Assembly: GCA_964487555.1 (NCBI GenBank)
Contig: CAZART010000010.1
Coordinates: 1 to 64,000 of the forward strand
Source of the DNA: CAZART01 sp964487555
Lineage (GTDB): Bacteria > Bacteroidota > Rhodothermia > Rhodothermales > VXPQ01
Reading direction: 5' to 3'
Length of the DNA: 64,000 nucleotides
In this document: piece by piece, positions 1-8,420 of the stretch
Position numbering within the stretch: the stretch's first letter is position 1
How the letters are laid out: each line of letters starts with the position of its first letter
Translations under genes and position numbers: made by a program
The notes under the pieces: generated by a model
Database searches by the model: none
What the model was told of the DNA's origin: nothing
The model's input: the letters and a program-made list of their open reading frames with translations, nothing else

Positions 1-2
1 GC

Positions 3-989
3 TCCATGCAGACCGAGCAGATCAACCACGATCCGGCCCACACCTTCATGAACACGGGCTCCATGATCCCCGGCCGCCCGAGCATGGGCTCCTGGATGAC
101 CTACGGCCTCGGCACCGAGTCCGACAATCTCCCGGGGTTCGTCGTCATGACCTCCGAAGGCGGCGGTCAGGGCCAGCCCATCGCCGCCCGCCAGTGGCAC
201 AGCGGTTTCCTCCCCGGCCGCTTCCAGGGCGTGAAGTTCCAATCGACGGGCGATCCCGTGAACTACGTCGACCTCCCCGACGGCGTCTCCATGGAAGGCC
301 AGCGCCGGCTCGTCGACACCGTCGGCCGCCTGAACGAGATGAAACATGCGGCCGTCGACGACCCCGAGATCGAGACGCGCATCGCCCAGTACGAAATGGC
401 CTTCAAGATGCAGATGAGCATCCCTGAGCTGGTCGATTTCGCCGACGAACCGCAGCACGTCAAAGATCTCTACGGAACGGAGGGCGCCGACGGCACCTTC
501 GCCGCCAATTGCCTCCTCGCGCGCCGCATGGCCGAGCGCGGCGTGCGCTTCATCCAGCTCTACCACCGCGGATGGGACCACCACGGATCCATCAAAGAAG
601 GCCTCGGCAACGCCGCCCGCCTCGTCGATCGCGCCTCCGCCGCGCTCGTCCTAGATTTGAAGCAGCGCGGCATGCTCGACGACACCCTCGTCATCTGGGG
701 CGGCGAATTCGGCCGCACCCCGATGGCCCAGGGCACCGGCCGCGACCACCACATCAAAGGCTTCTCGATCTGGATGGCCGGCGGCGGCATCCGCGGCGGC
801 ATGACCTACGGCAAAACCGACGACTTCGGCTTCGACGTCGTCGAAAATCCGGTGCACGTCCACGACCTCCACGCGACGATCCTCCACATCATGGGCATCG
901 ACCACGAAAAACTCACCTACCGCTACCAGGGGCGCGACTTCCGGCTGACCGACGTGCACGGCCACGTCGTTCGAGACATATTGGTTTAA
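3..989 (+). CDS. DUF1501 family protein, 5' end outside the window
   Basis: This is the C-terminal part of a DUF1501 protein, a sulfatase/alkaline-phosphatase-fold family common in Planctomycetes and also found in Rhodothermia. The frame is open to the left edge, so the N-terminus (usually a Tat signal) lies outside. Visible family motifs are NHDPAHTFMNTGSM near the left edge, a WDHHG motif near residue 190 of the visible part, GGEFGRTP near 232-239 and GRDHH near 245-249; these His/Asp-rich motifs resemble the metal site of the alkaline phosphatase superfamily. The substrate is unknown. The downstream genes (Tat-exported propeller, PSCyt1 cytochrome) are typical genomic partners of this family. 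The family call is firm; the biochemical role is not. Confidence 0.9.
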   Translation, partial: SMQTEQINHDPAHTFMNTGSMIPGRPSMGSWMTYGLGTESDNLPGFVVMTSEGGGQGQPIAARQWHSGFLPGRFQGVKFQSTGDPVNYVDLPDGVSMEGQRRLVDTVGRLNEMKHAAVDDPEIETRIAQYEMAFKMQMSIPELVDFADEPQHVKDLYGTEGADGTFAANCLLARRMAERGVRFIQLYHRGWDHHGSIKEGLGNAARLVDRASAALVLDLKQRGMLDDTLVIWGGEFGRTPMAQGTGRDHHIKGFSIWMAGGGIRGGMTYGKTDDFGFDVVENPVHVHDLHATILHIMGIDHEKLTYRYQGRDFRLTDVHGHVVRDILV

Positions 990-1057
990 AGAACGGTCCT
1001 GCTGGCTGCCTGGCTCGGCCGACGCTGCCCTGCATCGGGCCGGCGGCGGATTTTCGG

Positions 1058-1362
1058 TACCGAGTACCGGAGTAACGAGACGCCGGAGTGCCGGAGGATC
1101 GGAGTACCGGATGCCGGAGCACCGGAGCACCGGAGCACCGGAGCACCGAGAGTACGGAATACCGGAGCACGGGTGCCGGAATACCGGAGCACGGGTGCCG
1201 GCGCACCGGAGCACGGGATGCCGGAGCACGGGGTGCCGGAGCACGGGGTGCCGGAGCACTGGAGTACGGGATGCCAGATGCCGGGTTACCGACGGACCGG
1301 ATGCCGGATGACCGCCGGACCGGAGTACCGTGGTACCGAGTACCCGGGGTACCGGGGTAACG
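1058..1362. repeat. Degenerate tandem array of GCCGGAGCAC/GTACCGGA-type units
   Basis: This fills most of the 438-bp gap between the DUF1501 gene and the next gene. Units of about 8-16 bp built from CCGGAGCAC and GGGTGCCGGAGCACG follow each other with many variants (GTACCGGAGT, ATGCCGGA). Every frame stays open here because the sequence is GC-rich, and the apparent translations are monotonous Gly/Arg/Pro/Thr text, so I do not treat them as proteins. No promoter, RNA gene or terminator could be recognised in the gap. Confidence 0.75.
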
Positions 1363-1427
1363 CGCAGTACGTACAGGGGTGTCGGAGGGTGACCATTTAC
1401 TTTACCATGCAAAAACCGATCACTTTT

Positions 1428-2669
1428 ATGAAGACGACACGGCGGGATTTTTTGAAGACGACCGGGTCGGCCGTATTGGCCGGGCCTGCGGCAACGGCAT
1501 CCGTCGTAGCCTCATATTCGGCTCCGGCCGCGGCCGGGGCACCGTCTATCCTGACGCGCAGGGCGTCCCTGAGTGAACGCGTCATCGGCCACGGCAACTT
1601 CCGCTACCGCGTCGAGGCGGATTGGAGCGACCTTAGCCCGACCACGACGCCCGTCAAGAACTGCCACGAGATGGTCATGGACCGCCGCGGCCGGCTCATC
1701 ATGATCACGGACGAAGTGCGCAACAACGTCATCATCTTCGACAAGGCGGGCCGCCTGCTGGAGAGCTGGGGAACGGCCTATCCCGGGGGCCACGGCCTGA
1801 CGCTGTGGGATGCGGGCGGCGAGGAATTCCTGCTCATCGCCGATTTCGATCGCGGCATCGTCGATAAGACCACGCTGGACGGCCGCGTCGTCCTGTCGCT
1901 GCCGGATCCGCGGACCATCGGCGAATACGCCGAGGACGCCCCCTACAAACCCACCGAAACCGCCGTCGGCCCCAATGGAGATGTCTACGTCGCCGACGGC
2001 TACGGCTCGCAGTACGTACTTCAGTTCTCGGCGGAGGGCGAGTTCATCCGCAAGTTCGGCGGAAAAGGCGATGCCGATGAGCAATTCTCTACCGTGCACG
2101 GCGTCGCCATCGATGATCGGCGGAGCGACAAGGACGGCACCGGCGCGGGTGGCGGCGGCGTCGAACCCGGCGGGGGCCGAGGCGGCGTCGAACCCGGACG
2201 GGGCGGAGACACGGGCCACCGCGCCGCTGGCGCCGCGGAACGCGGCACTTACCGTATCGGCACACATGAGCCTACGCTGCTCTGCACGTCGAGGGCCCAC
2301 AACAGCATCAAGCGCTTCACGCTCGACGGACAGTACCTCGAAACGATCTTTCTACCCGGCGCTTACGTCTGCCGCCCCGTCCTCGACGACGACCAGGTCT
2401 ATGCCGGCGTCTGCTGGTCGCGACTCCGCTATCTGAATCAAACCCCGAACTCGGGATTCGTGACGATTCTCGACGCCGAGAACCGCGTCGTCTCGAATCC
2501 CGGTGGCACGGAGCCGACGTATCGGAATGACGGTGAGCTCGAGCTCATGGTGCAATCCGATCCCGTCTTCAAGCACTGTCACGACGTGTGCGTTGATGAC
2601 GAGAAGAATCTCTACGTCTGCCAGTGGAACGCCGGCGGGACGTATCCCATCAAGCTTCACCGCGTGTGA
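1428..2669 (+). CDS. Tat-exported NHL/six-bladed beta-propeller protein
   Basis: The protein is predicted at 413 aa. The N-terminus has a twin-arginine signal (TRRDFLK, residues 4-10) followed by a hydrophobic Ala/Val stretch ending in AAAGAPS. The rest is propeller-like, with NHL-type strands such as VGPNGDVYVADGYGSQYVLQF and CVDDEKNLYVCQWNAGG. I chose ATG 1428 because it places the RR motif correctly; ATG 1407 in the same frame is possible, while the open frame further upstream lies in the repeat array. A Gly/Pro/Arg-rich insertion of about 45 residues (encoded near 2115-2250) interrupts one blade and contains a duplicated 17-bp segment (2154-2170 and 2181-2197). Such proteins often sit beside DUF1501 genes; the ligand or substrate is unknown. 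Confidence 0.8.
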   Translation: MKTTRRDFLKTTGSAVLAGPAATASVVASYSAPAAAGAPSILTRRASLSERVIGHGNFRYRVEADWSDLSPTTTPVKNCHEMVMDRRGRLIMITDEVRNNVIIFDKAGRLLESWGTAYPGGHGLTLWDAGGEEFLLIADFDRGIVDKTTLDGRVVLSLPDPRTIGEYAEDAPYKPTETAVGPNGDVYVADGYGSQYVLQFSAEGEFIRKFGGKGDADEQFSTVHGVAIDDRRSDKDGTGAGGGGVEPGGGRGGVEPGRGGDTGHRAAGAAERGTYRIGTHEPTLLCTSRAHNSIKRFTLDGQYLETIFLPGAYVCRPVLDDDQVYAGVCWSRLRYLNQTPNSGFVTILDAENRVVSNPGGTEPTYRNDGELELMVQSDPVFKHCHDVCVDDEKNLYVCQWNAGGTYPIKLHRV

Positions 2670-2738
2670 GGATGCATTGTAGTATGAGGTGATTTGTAAA
2701 CAGTGGCAATCAACGACGATAGGAAAGCGTGGCCGGCG

Positions 2739-4238
2739 ATGAAGCGAACGTGGTGGATCATAGCGGGCGTGGTCGTGGCGGCGGTCGTTGCCGTGCTCAT
2801 TCTGGGCATCGAGCGGGGCCGCGCACCGTCATTCGTGCTGTTCTTCGGCCGTTTCCATCCGACCATCGTTCACTTTCCGATCGCGTTCTTGATTCTAGGC
2901 GTGCTCGTCGACGCACTGGCGCCGCGCTTTCCCTCTGCAGCGAAGGTCCGTCCCGCCGTGCCCGTAATCCTCCTGCTCGGCGCCCTTAGCGCGTTCGCCT
3001 CGGTGATTCTCGGTTACCTTCTTTCGCTCGGCGGCGGATACGACGAGACGCTCCTCTCGGTGCACATGTGGCTGGGCCTCGCCGTCATGACACTGGCCTT
3101 CGCGCTCGCTCTCGTGGCATTCAGCCGTCCGCAGCCCGGCCGTCTCTTTGGGGGATCCATGCTCGTCATGGGCGTTCTGGTGGTCGTCGCCGGTCATCTG
3201 GGAGGAAGCCTGGCGCGCGGAAGCGGATATCTGACGTACTACCTTCCGTCACCCGTGAAGCAGCTCGTGGGGCTCGACGCCGGTCCGGCCGAGGGGCTGA
3301 TCCAAAACGTCGACTCGGCGATGGTTTTTGCAGATCTCGTCCAGCCGATCCTCGATCGCCGCTGCGTGAAGTGCCATGGTCCGTCCAAATCGAAAGGCGA
3401 CCTCCGGCTCGATTCTCGGGAAGGCGTCGAAGCGGGCAGTCGCGATGGAGTCGTCGTGGTGGCCGGCAACCCGGCGCAGAGCGAGGTCGTCCGCCGCATT
3501 TCCCTTGCGCCATTCGACGAAGACGCGATGCCGCCTGAGGGCGAGCCGCCCCTTGACGTGGGCGAAACAGAGGTCATCCGCTGGTGGATAGCAAACGGCG
3601 CCTCCTTCGACGCGCGCATCGCTGAAATCCCCGAGGCGCCGACGGCCGTCGAAACCTATCTGCGCCGCGTGGCGGCGCCTCGCGCACCGATCCGATCGGG
3701 CATATACGCGCTGGACGTCCCCTCCGCCGATACCGCGGCCGTCGCGGCGCTTCGGCAAGATGGACTCGTCATCACGCGCATAGACCCCGAAGCCCCGTTC
3801 CTTGCCGTAACCGCGGCCGGCTTTCGGGACCGCTTCTCGGATGCTGAGCTGGAAAAACTCCGCCCTATCTTCCCGCAGATCGCCCATCTCGATGCGGGTC
3901 ATACGGCGATTACGTCGGCGGGTGTATGGCTCGTTGCTGCGATGCCGCATCTCGTCCGCCTTCACCTCGAGGACACGGATATCGACGACGACGCCCTGGC
4001 GCATCTCGACGAGCTGGAATATCTGGAGTACCTCAACCTCTACAATACCCGCGTCACGGACGAAGGTCTCGTTCATCTTCGCGAGCTCCCGGCGCTGCGA
4101 TCGGTCTATCTCTGGCAGACGCACGTCACGGACGACGGCGCCGCTACCCTTCGGCATGCGCATCCGGCCGCGCATGTAAATACGGGAGCCCGGCTCGTTG
4201 CGACAGGGACGGATTCCACGTCCACACCCGCCCCATGA
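2739..4238 (+). CDS. DUF2231-like membrane domain, PSCyt1 cytochrome c and LRR tail
   Basis: This is a membrane protein of about 499 aa with three parts. The N-terminal half has about five hydrophobic segments including HPTIVHFPIAF (about 40-50), typical of DUF2231-type membrane domains. A planctomycete-type cytochrome c domain follows, with the haem motif CVKCH at about 209-213 and the family text GPSKSKGDLRLDSREG after it. The last 130 residues look like leucine-rich repeats (LEYLEYLNLYNTRVTDEGL). It probably anchors a haem in the cytoplasmic membrane for electron transfer, but the partner is not visible. ATG 2739 follows an AGGAAA stretch; a GTG at 2703 would add 12 residues. Its stop overlaps the next start (ATGA), indicating translational coupling. 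Confidence 0.85.
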   Translation: MKRTWWIIAGVVVAAVVAVLILGIERGRAPSFVLFFGRFHPTIVHFPIAFLILGVLVDALAPRFPSAAKVRPAVPVILLLGALSAFASVILGYLLSLGGGYDETLLSVHMWLGLAVMTLAFALALVAFSRPQPGRLFGGSMLVMGVLVVVAGHLGGSLARGSGYLTYYLPSPVKQLVGLDAGPAEGLIQNVDSAMVFADLVQPILDRRCVKCHGPSKSKGDLRLDSREGVEAGSRDGVVVVAGNPAQSEVVRRISLAPFDEDAMPPEGEPPLDVGETEVIRWWIANGASFDARIAEIPEAPTAVETYLRRVAAPRAPIRSGIYALDVPSADTAAVAALRQDGLVITRIDPEAPFLAVTAAGFRDRFSDAELEKLRPIFPQIAHLDAGHTAITSAGVWLVAAMPHLVRLHLEDTDIDDDALAHLDELEYLEYLNLYNTRVTDEGLVHLRELPALRSVYLWQTHVTDDGAATLRHAHPAAHVNTGARLVATGTDSTSTPAP

Positions 4239-6424
4239 GAATTATCCTCCCTGTCGGACCCTCCGGCCGCCGCGCACTTCCCGCGTGTCCTTCGATCCGC
4301 CCGACGTTCCCCACGTGTCCCGCAGTCCGCCACACGTTTCCGGCGTGTCCCGCAATCCGCCACACGTATCCCGCGTGTCCCGCAATCCGACGCACGTATC
4401 CGGCGTGTCCCGCAATCCGACGCACGTATCCGGCGTGTCCCGCAATCCGACGCACCTTTCCCGCGCGTCCCGCTATTCGCCGCGCCTTTCTCTCCGCTCC
4501 CGAGATACGCCGTTCAATTCTCACCGGTCTACCGGCGCGCATCCTCCTGATCCTCTTGCTCGCCGGGCTGGGCGCGCAGGGCTGCAGTCCGGCCGAATCA
4601 CGCGAGGATGCGGTTCCCGCGGAAGAACGGCCCGCCTTCACGCTCGTTGCGGAAACCGGGGCGGACACGTCGTTCACCTACACGGTGGACGTGCGCGACT
4701 CCCTGGTGGTCTTCGGCCGCGGCCGCGACGTTGTGGTCGTGAACGTTGCCGTTCCCTCGCACCCGCGCGTGCTCGCGTTCGTGACGTTGACGGACGCCGT
4801 ACGCGACGTCGTTCTTCGCGGCTCGTATGCTTACGCGGCCGCCGATGCCGGCGGTCTCCACATCATCGACCTGTCGGATCCTGCCGCTCCGGCATTGAAC
4901 GGCCGGATGCTCTTCGGCGATCGCGCATACGGCGTTGACGCGGCCGACGGCCGCGCCTATGTGGCCGCTCGCTCAGAGGGGCTTCGGGTTCTTGATGTGT
5001 CGGATCCTCAGATGCCCCTCGAAATCGGCCATATCCTCACGCCCGATGAAGCGGTAGACGTCGTCGTCCGTGGCGACGTCGCGTACGTTGCCGCCTGGTA
5101 CGCGAGCATGCGCGTGATCGACGTCGGCGATCCCGCGGCGCCGGAAGAAGTAAGCTTCGCGGCCTATGACAGCTACGACAACGGCGCTGCATGGTCCGTT
5201 CACGTGGATGGCGACGTGGGTGTGCAGGCGGTGCCCGACATGGGCCTCCGCACCGTGGACGTCTCCGATCCTCGTGACGTGAAACTCTATAAGGTCTATC
5301 GCGGCCTCTTCGCCCCGATCGGCGCGTTTGTCAGCGGGCGCACGGCATACGTGGCCGACCAGGATGCGGGATTCCGTGTGCTGGACCTCGCCGATCCCAG
5401 GATGCCCGTCGAGATCGGCGCGCTCGATCTGCCCGGCTCGGCCATGTCCTCTGCTCTGTCCGGCACGATCGCTTACGTCGCCTCGCGAGAGGGCGGCCTC
5501 CGGATCGTCGACGTATCGCGTCCCTACGCCCCCCGGGAGATCGCGCACGTAGATGCCTCAGACGACGTCGCCGACGTCACTTTGATCGGGGACACGCTCG
5601 TTGCAGCCGGGCGCCAAAACGGCGTGTTGCTGCACCGCGAGACGGCGAATCTCGAAGGGGCCGGATTCATAGCCGGGCCCTCAACCCGCGTAGCGTCATA
5701 CGGAAACGTACTTCTCGTCGGCGGTCCGAACCGAATCGGCATCTACGACCGCTCCGACGTCGCTACGCCCTTGAGCGTGGCATCGGTGCAGGGAACCGTC
5801 CACGGCCTGGCCGCCAATGACGATGTCTTGATTGCCGCGACCGAGCGCTTCGGGATTCGAATTTGGGCGACGAATACCCTCCGCGAAATGGGGGCCTTCG
5901 AACCCGATCGGGCGCTCCTCACCACCTCCAATCGAACGCAAATGCTGCGAACCCCCGTCGCGGCGTGGGACGTGCTGCTCGACGGCCGCCGCGTCATCGC
6001 CGCCTTCGATGACGGCATTCGTCTGCTCGACGTCTCGACGCCGTCACGCCCGACCGTCATCGGTATGCTGGCCACGCCACAGCGCGTTTACCGACTTGCG
6101 CTGCGCGGATCGGAGCTTTTCGCCGCCTGCGACGACGGCCTTCGCGTCATAGACGTCTCCGATCCGGCCCAGCCGACCGAGCTCTCCTTCCTGAAAACGC
6201 CATCCTTCGCCACGGCCATCGCCTTCGACAACGATCATCTTTACGTGGGTGATCTCAGCGGCATCGTCACCGTCGTCACGACCACCCTCCCGCTCACGCC
6301 CCTCGCTGAAGTGAAGGTGGCAGACCGAATCCTGGGTCTTACTACATGGAACGGAGGCCTCGCTGTCGCCGCCGGTCCGCAAGGAGTTCGCGTCGTGGCC
6401 GACCTCCTTCCAAGCGACGACTAG
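4235..6424 (+). CDS. LVIVD-repeat beta-propeller lipoprotein with repeat-bearing N-terminal extension
   Basis: The protein is predicted at 729 aa. After residue 120 the text is a series of LVIVD-type propeller repeats (LHIIDLSDPAAP, LRVLDVSDPQMP, MRVIDVGDPAAP, LRTVDVSDP, FRVLDLADP, LRIVDVSRP), expected to fold as one or two extracytoplasmic beta-propellers. A hydrophobic stretch (about 101-116) ends in LGAQGC, giving a probable lipidation Cys at 117. Before it lie about 100 residues, of which residues 15-95 are decapeptide repeats of the form PACPAIRRTY encoded by a 30-bp tandem array. No ATG, GTG or TTG occurs in frame between 4238 and the hydrophobic stretch, so the ATG that overlaps the upstream stop (ATGA) is the only usual start. 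Partners and ligand are unknown. Confidence 0.75.
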   Translation: MRIILPVGPSGRRALPACPSIRPTFPTCPAVRHTFPACPAIRHTYPACPAIRRTYPACPAIRRTYPACPAIRRTFPARPAIRRAFLSAPEIRRSILTGLPARILLILLLAGLGAQGCSPAESREDAVPAEERPAFTLVAETGADTSFTYTVDVRDSLVVFGRGRDVVVVNVAVPSHPRVLAFVTLTDAVRDVVLRGSYAYAAADAGGLHIIDLSDPAAPALNGRMLFGDRAYGVDAADGRAYVAARSEGLRVLDVSDPQMPLEIGHILTPDEAVDVVVRGDVAYVAAWYASMRVIDVGDPAAPEEVSFAAYDSYDNGAAWSVHVDGDVGVQAVPDMGLRTVDVSDPRDVKLYKVYRGLFAPIGAFVSGRTAYVADQDAGFRVLDLADPRMPVEIGALDLPGSAMSSALSGTIAYVASREGGLRIVDVSRPYAPREIAHVDASDDVADVTLIGDTLVAAGRQNGVLLHRETANLEGAGFIAGPSTRVASYGNVLLVGGPNRIGIYDRSDVATPLSVASVQGTVHGLAANDDVLIAATERFGIRIWATNTLREMGAFEPDRALLTTSNRTQMLRTPVAAWDVLLDGRRVIAAFDDGIRLLDVSTPSRPTVIGMLATPQRVYRLALRGSELFAACDDGLRVIDVSDPAQPTELSFLKTPSFATAIAFDNDHLYVGDLSGIVTVVTTTLPLTPLAEVKVADRILGLTTWNGGLAVAAGPQGVRVVADLLPSDD
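4261..4530. repeat. 30-bp tandem array, nine units, inside the lipoprotein gene
   Basis: Nine head-to-tail 30-bp units run without indels. The core units at 4351, 4381 and 4411 are nearly identical (CGCAATCCGACGCACGTATC followed by CGGCGTGTCC), and similarity decays towards both ends, as expected if an array grows from its centre. Each unit encodes ten residues of the type PACPAIRRTY, so the frame is kept. Confidence 0.9.
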
Positions 6425-6456
6425 TTGGTGTACAAAGTCACTTTTGGTGCGCCAAG

Positions 6457-8091
6457 TCACTCTCGTCGTCGCATTCGTTCGATCACTCCGCGCGTCGCAT
6501 CGATCCGCTCCATCAATGCTTCCCGATAACGCCACGCCTGGTGCTCGACGTTTTCATGACGGTGGTTGAGGACGTGTTCGAGGTCGGATAGATAGACATC
6601 CGACTGATGCAGCAGACCGTCGAGGGCGGCGTCGTCGTGAAATCCGCCGCCATCGACCGTCACGTAGATGGGTGTGGTGTGCGCCACCTGCAGAGAACCG
6701 GCCGCGGCGCGCGCCGCAATCCACATACCCTTTTCGACCGTCACATCCCACGTTGCCGAAAGTCGCCGGCTCGACTGGCCGGCACCGTCGGCCACGGCGC
6801 GGCCGACCACTTCACCGTAAACGACGACCTCCATAGACGAGAGGGGCGTCTGCGAGGAATGGCCGAAGGCGGTGGCTTCCACGGTCAGCCGTTCGCCGGC
6901 GGCGAGCTCGAGGTGCGAGCCAGGCTTGCGCCCATTCACCTCCAGAAACAGAATGGGGCCGCTGGTGGCAAAGGTCCGGCCTGCCCGAACGGCAGCCATC
7001 CAGGAATCGTACGTCAGCTCGCCCTCGACGTAGGCGTAGAACCGGGCGTTTCCAATTTGCGCGTTCCGATGGACGGGAATCCCGCCCGAGCCGTCGTGCG
7101 GTTTGCCGCACCAGGGAAAATCCGATCCCGCCGTGACGGTGACCGGAAAACCGAGATTCAGAAGATCGTAGAAATGATCCGTGATGAGAGGCCCGCCCGG
7201 CACGCAGAACTGGACGACCTCCAGCACGTCGACTTTGCCGCGAAGCCCGTCGAGAGTGAGACCGCGGTGGCCGTGGAAGCTCTCCGCCTGATGGGCGTAG
7301 CCGCCTACTCCACCGGCCGCGCGAAGGCTGTCAAAGACGAGATCATACAGATAATACCGGTTCGGAAACCGCACAAACGTCGATGCGCCGAGCCCGATCA
7401 CGTGACCGAGCTCCGGCGTCCGCGGATCTTCCTGACCCGAGACGAGCATGTAGCCGCCGTCGTGATAAACACCGTCCGAGCCGAATGCATACTGCGAGTA
7501 ATACTTCTCCCAGAAGTCGCCCATCCGCAGCAGATTGCCCACCCTTACGTCTTCCGCCTGTGTCCAGGCGAGCAAGAGCGGGTTCTCCCGCGGCGAACGG
7601 CGGACGTGGATGTGATCGTCGGCCGAGTACCATCCCAGGGCCGCCGTGTCGATCCACCGCTCCATCCGGTATTCCCGCTCGGCCTCGCCTGATATGTGAA
7701 TCGTGTCGCGCACCGCTTCGAACTCATTCCCCTTTGAGATCGCAAGAACATAGCGGCCGGGCTCGACATCGAGCTCGAAAAAGCCGTCCACGTAGAACGC
7801 ACTGTCGGGCTGATATCCGTATCCGTCCGCATGATCCCACATTCCATACATGACGCCGATTGCCTGCTCGGGCAGCGCGGTCGGACGGCCGTCGAGCGTC
7901 GACATCTTCACCCGAACGGGCGTGCGTTCCCCGGTCGCCGCATCGAGGATTGCCACGCGAAGCGAAGACCTCGCACCAGCATCCTCCGTCGTCGCCTCTT
8001 CCCGGTTCGTGAGGACCACGACCCATGCGCCGACGAGTAGAGAGAGAACGCCGAATATCATTCCGGCCTTGAATCGCTTGAGCGCATTCAT
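6457..8091 (-). CDS. CehA/McbA family metallohydrolase (PHP-like), membrane-anchored
   Basis: The protein is predicted at 544 aa. An N-terminal hydrophobic segment (AGMIFGVLSLLVGAWVVVL) acts as signal anchor. The family signatures are SADDHIHVRRSPRENPLLLA, GGYAHQAESFHGHRGL and VTAGSDFPWCG, which carry the His/Asp metal ligands of the PHP-type phosphoesterase fold used by CehA carbaryl hydrolase and relatives. The C-terminal part looks like a beta-sandwich. The start is ATG 8091; a GTG at 8109 would add six residues. The physiological substrate is unknown. The gene converges with the LVIVD lipoprotein gene with 32 bp between the stops. Confidence 0.8.
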   Translation of the reverse strand: MNALKRFKAGMIFGVLSLLVGAWVVVLTNREEATTEDAGARSSLRVAILDAATGERTPVRVKMSTLDGRPTALPEQAIGVMYGMWDHADGYGYQPDSAFYVDGFFELDVEPGRYVLAISKGNEFEAVRDTIHISGEAEREYRMERWIDTAALGWYSADDHIHVRRSPRENPLLLAWTQAEDVRVGNLLRMGDFWEKYYSQYAFGSDGVYHDGGYMLVSGQEDPRTPELGHVIGLGASTFVRFPNRYYLYDLVFDSLRAAGGVGGYAHQAESFHGHRGLTLDGLRGKVDVLEVVQFCVPGGPLITDHFYDLLNLGFPVTVTAGSDFPWCGKPHDGSGGIPVHRNAQIGNARFYAYVEGELTYDSWMAAVRAGRTFATSGPILFLEVNGRKPGSHLELAAGERLTVEATAFGHSSQTPLSSMEVVVYGEVVGRAVADGAGQSSRRLSATWDVTVEKGMWIAARAAAGSLQVAHTTPIYVTVDGGGFHDDAALDGLLHQSDVYLSDLEHVLNHRHENVEHQAWRYREALMERIDATRGVIERMRRRE

Positions 8092-8397
8092 AGAGAGAGG
8101 GAATATCACGCCGTGGTACGGTTCGACGCCGACCCGCTTACCGTCGATCGGTTCAATGTAACATACCTCCGCCGCCTCGTCCTAAACGCTCGAAAAGCCA
8201 CTCCGCTGGAGCGCTGATCTGATGGATGCATACCTTCCGGCTTGCCTTCAACGATCAGCGGCCTTTAATCGTATATCGTCGATCTACGATCAGGCGGTAC
8301 CCGCCAAAAAAGAGGCCTCAACCGGCCTCCCACTCCATCATGCCAGATCGAATCCATCGTCAAAAAAGTCGGCCTGTCAACCGGCCTCCCCACTCCA
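8092..8397. other. Intergenic region with duplicated fba 3' end
   Basis: This gap lies downstream of fba and upstream of the CehA-like gene, both on the minus strand. Its right half (8306-8397) holds a tandem copy of the fba 3' end and a terminator, described separately. The left half must contain the promoter of the CehA-like gene, but I could not recognise a clear element. Confidence 0.5.
8306..8329 (-). terminator. Rho-independent terminator downstream of fba
   Basis: Read on the minus strand, a GAGGCC / GGCCTC stem with a six-base loop is followed directly by six T. It lies about 70 bp past the fba stop, in the outer copy of a tandem duplication. The inner copy (8362-8390) retains the T run and a weaker GGCC/GGCC stem. 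Confidence 0.75.
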
Positions 8398-8420
8398 TCA
8401 CGCCAGATCGATCCCCTCGT
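8306..8420. repeat. Two-copy tandem duplication (~57 bp) of the fba terminus plus terminator
   Basis: Copy 1 (8306-8360) and copy 2 (8362-8420) share an A6 run, CAACCGGCCTCCC, ACTCCATCA, GCCAGATCGA and TCGT, with a few substitutions and small gaps. Copy 2 contains the last codons and stop of fba; copy 1 is an extra copy outside the gene. The pattern indicates duplication of the gene end together with its terminator. Confidence 0.85.

Noticed and set aside
1088..1427. Several open frames within the GCCGGAGCAC array and an apparent N-terminal extension of the propeller gene
   Set aside because: The translations are monotonous repeats in all frames, and the twin-arginine signal fixes the propeller gene start at about 1428.
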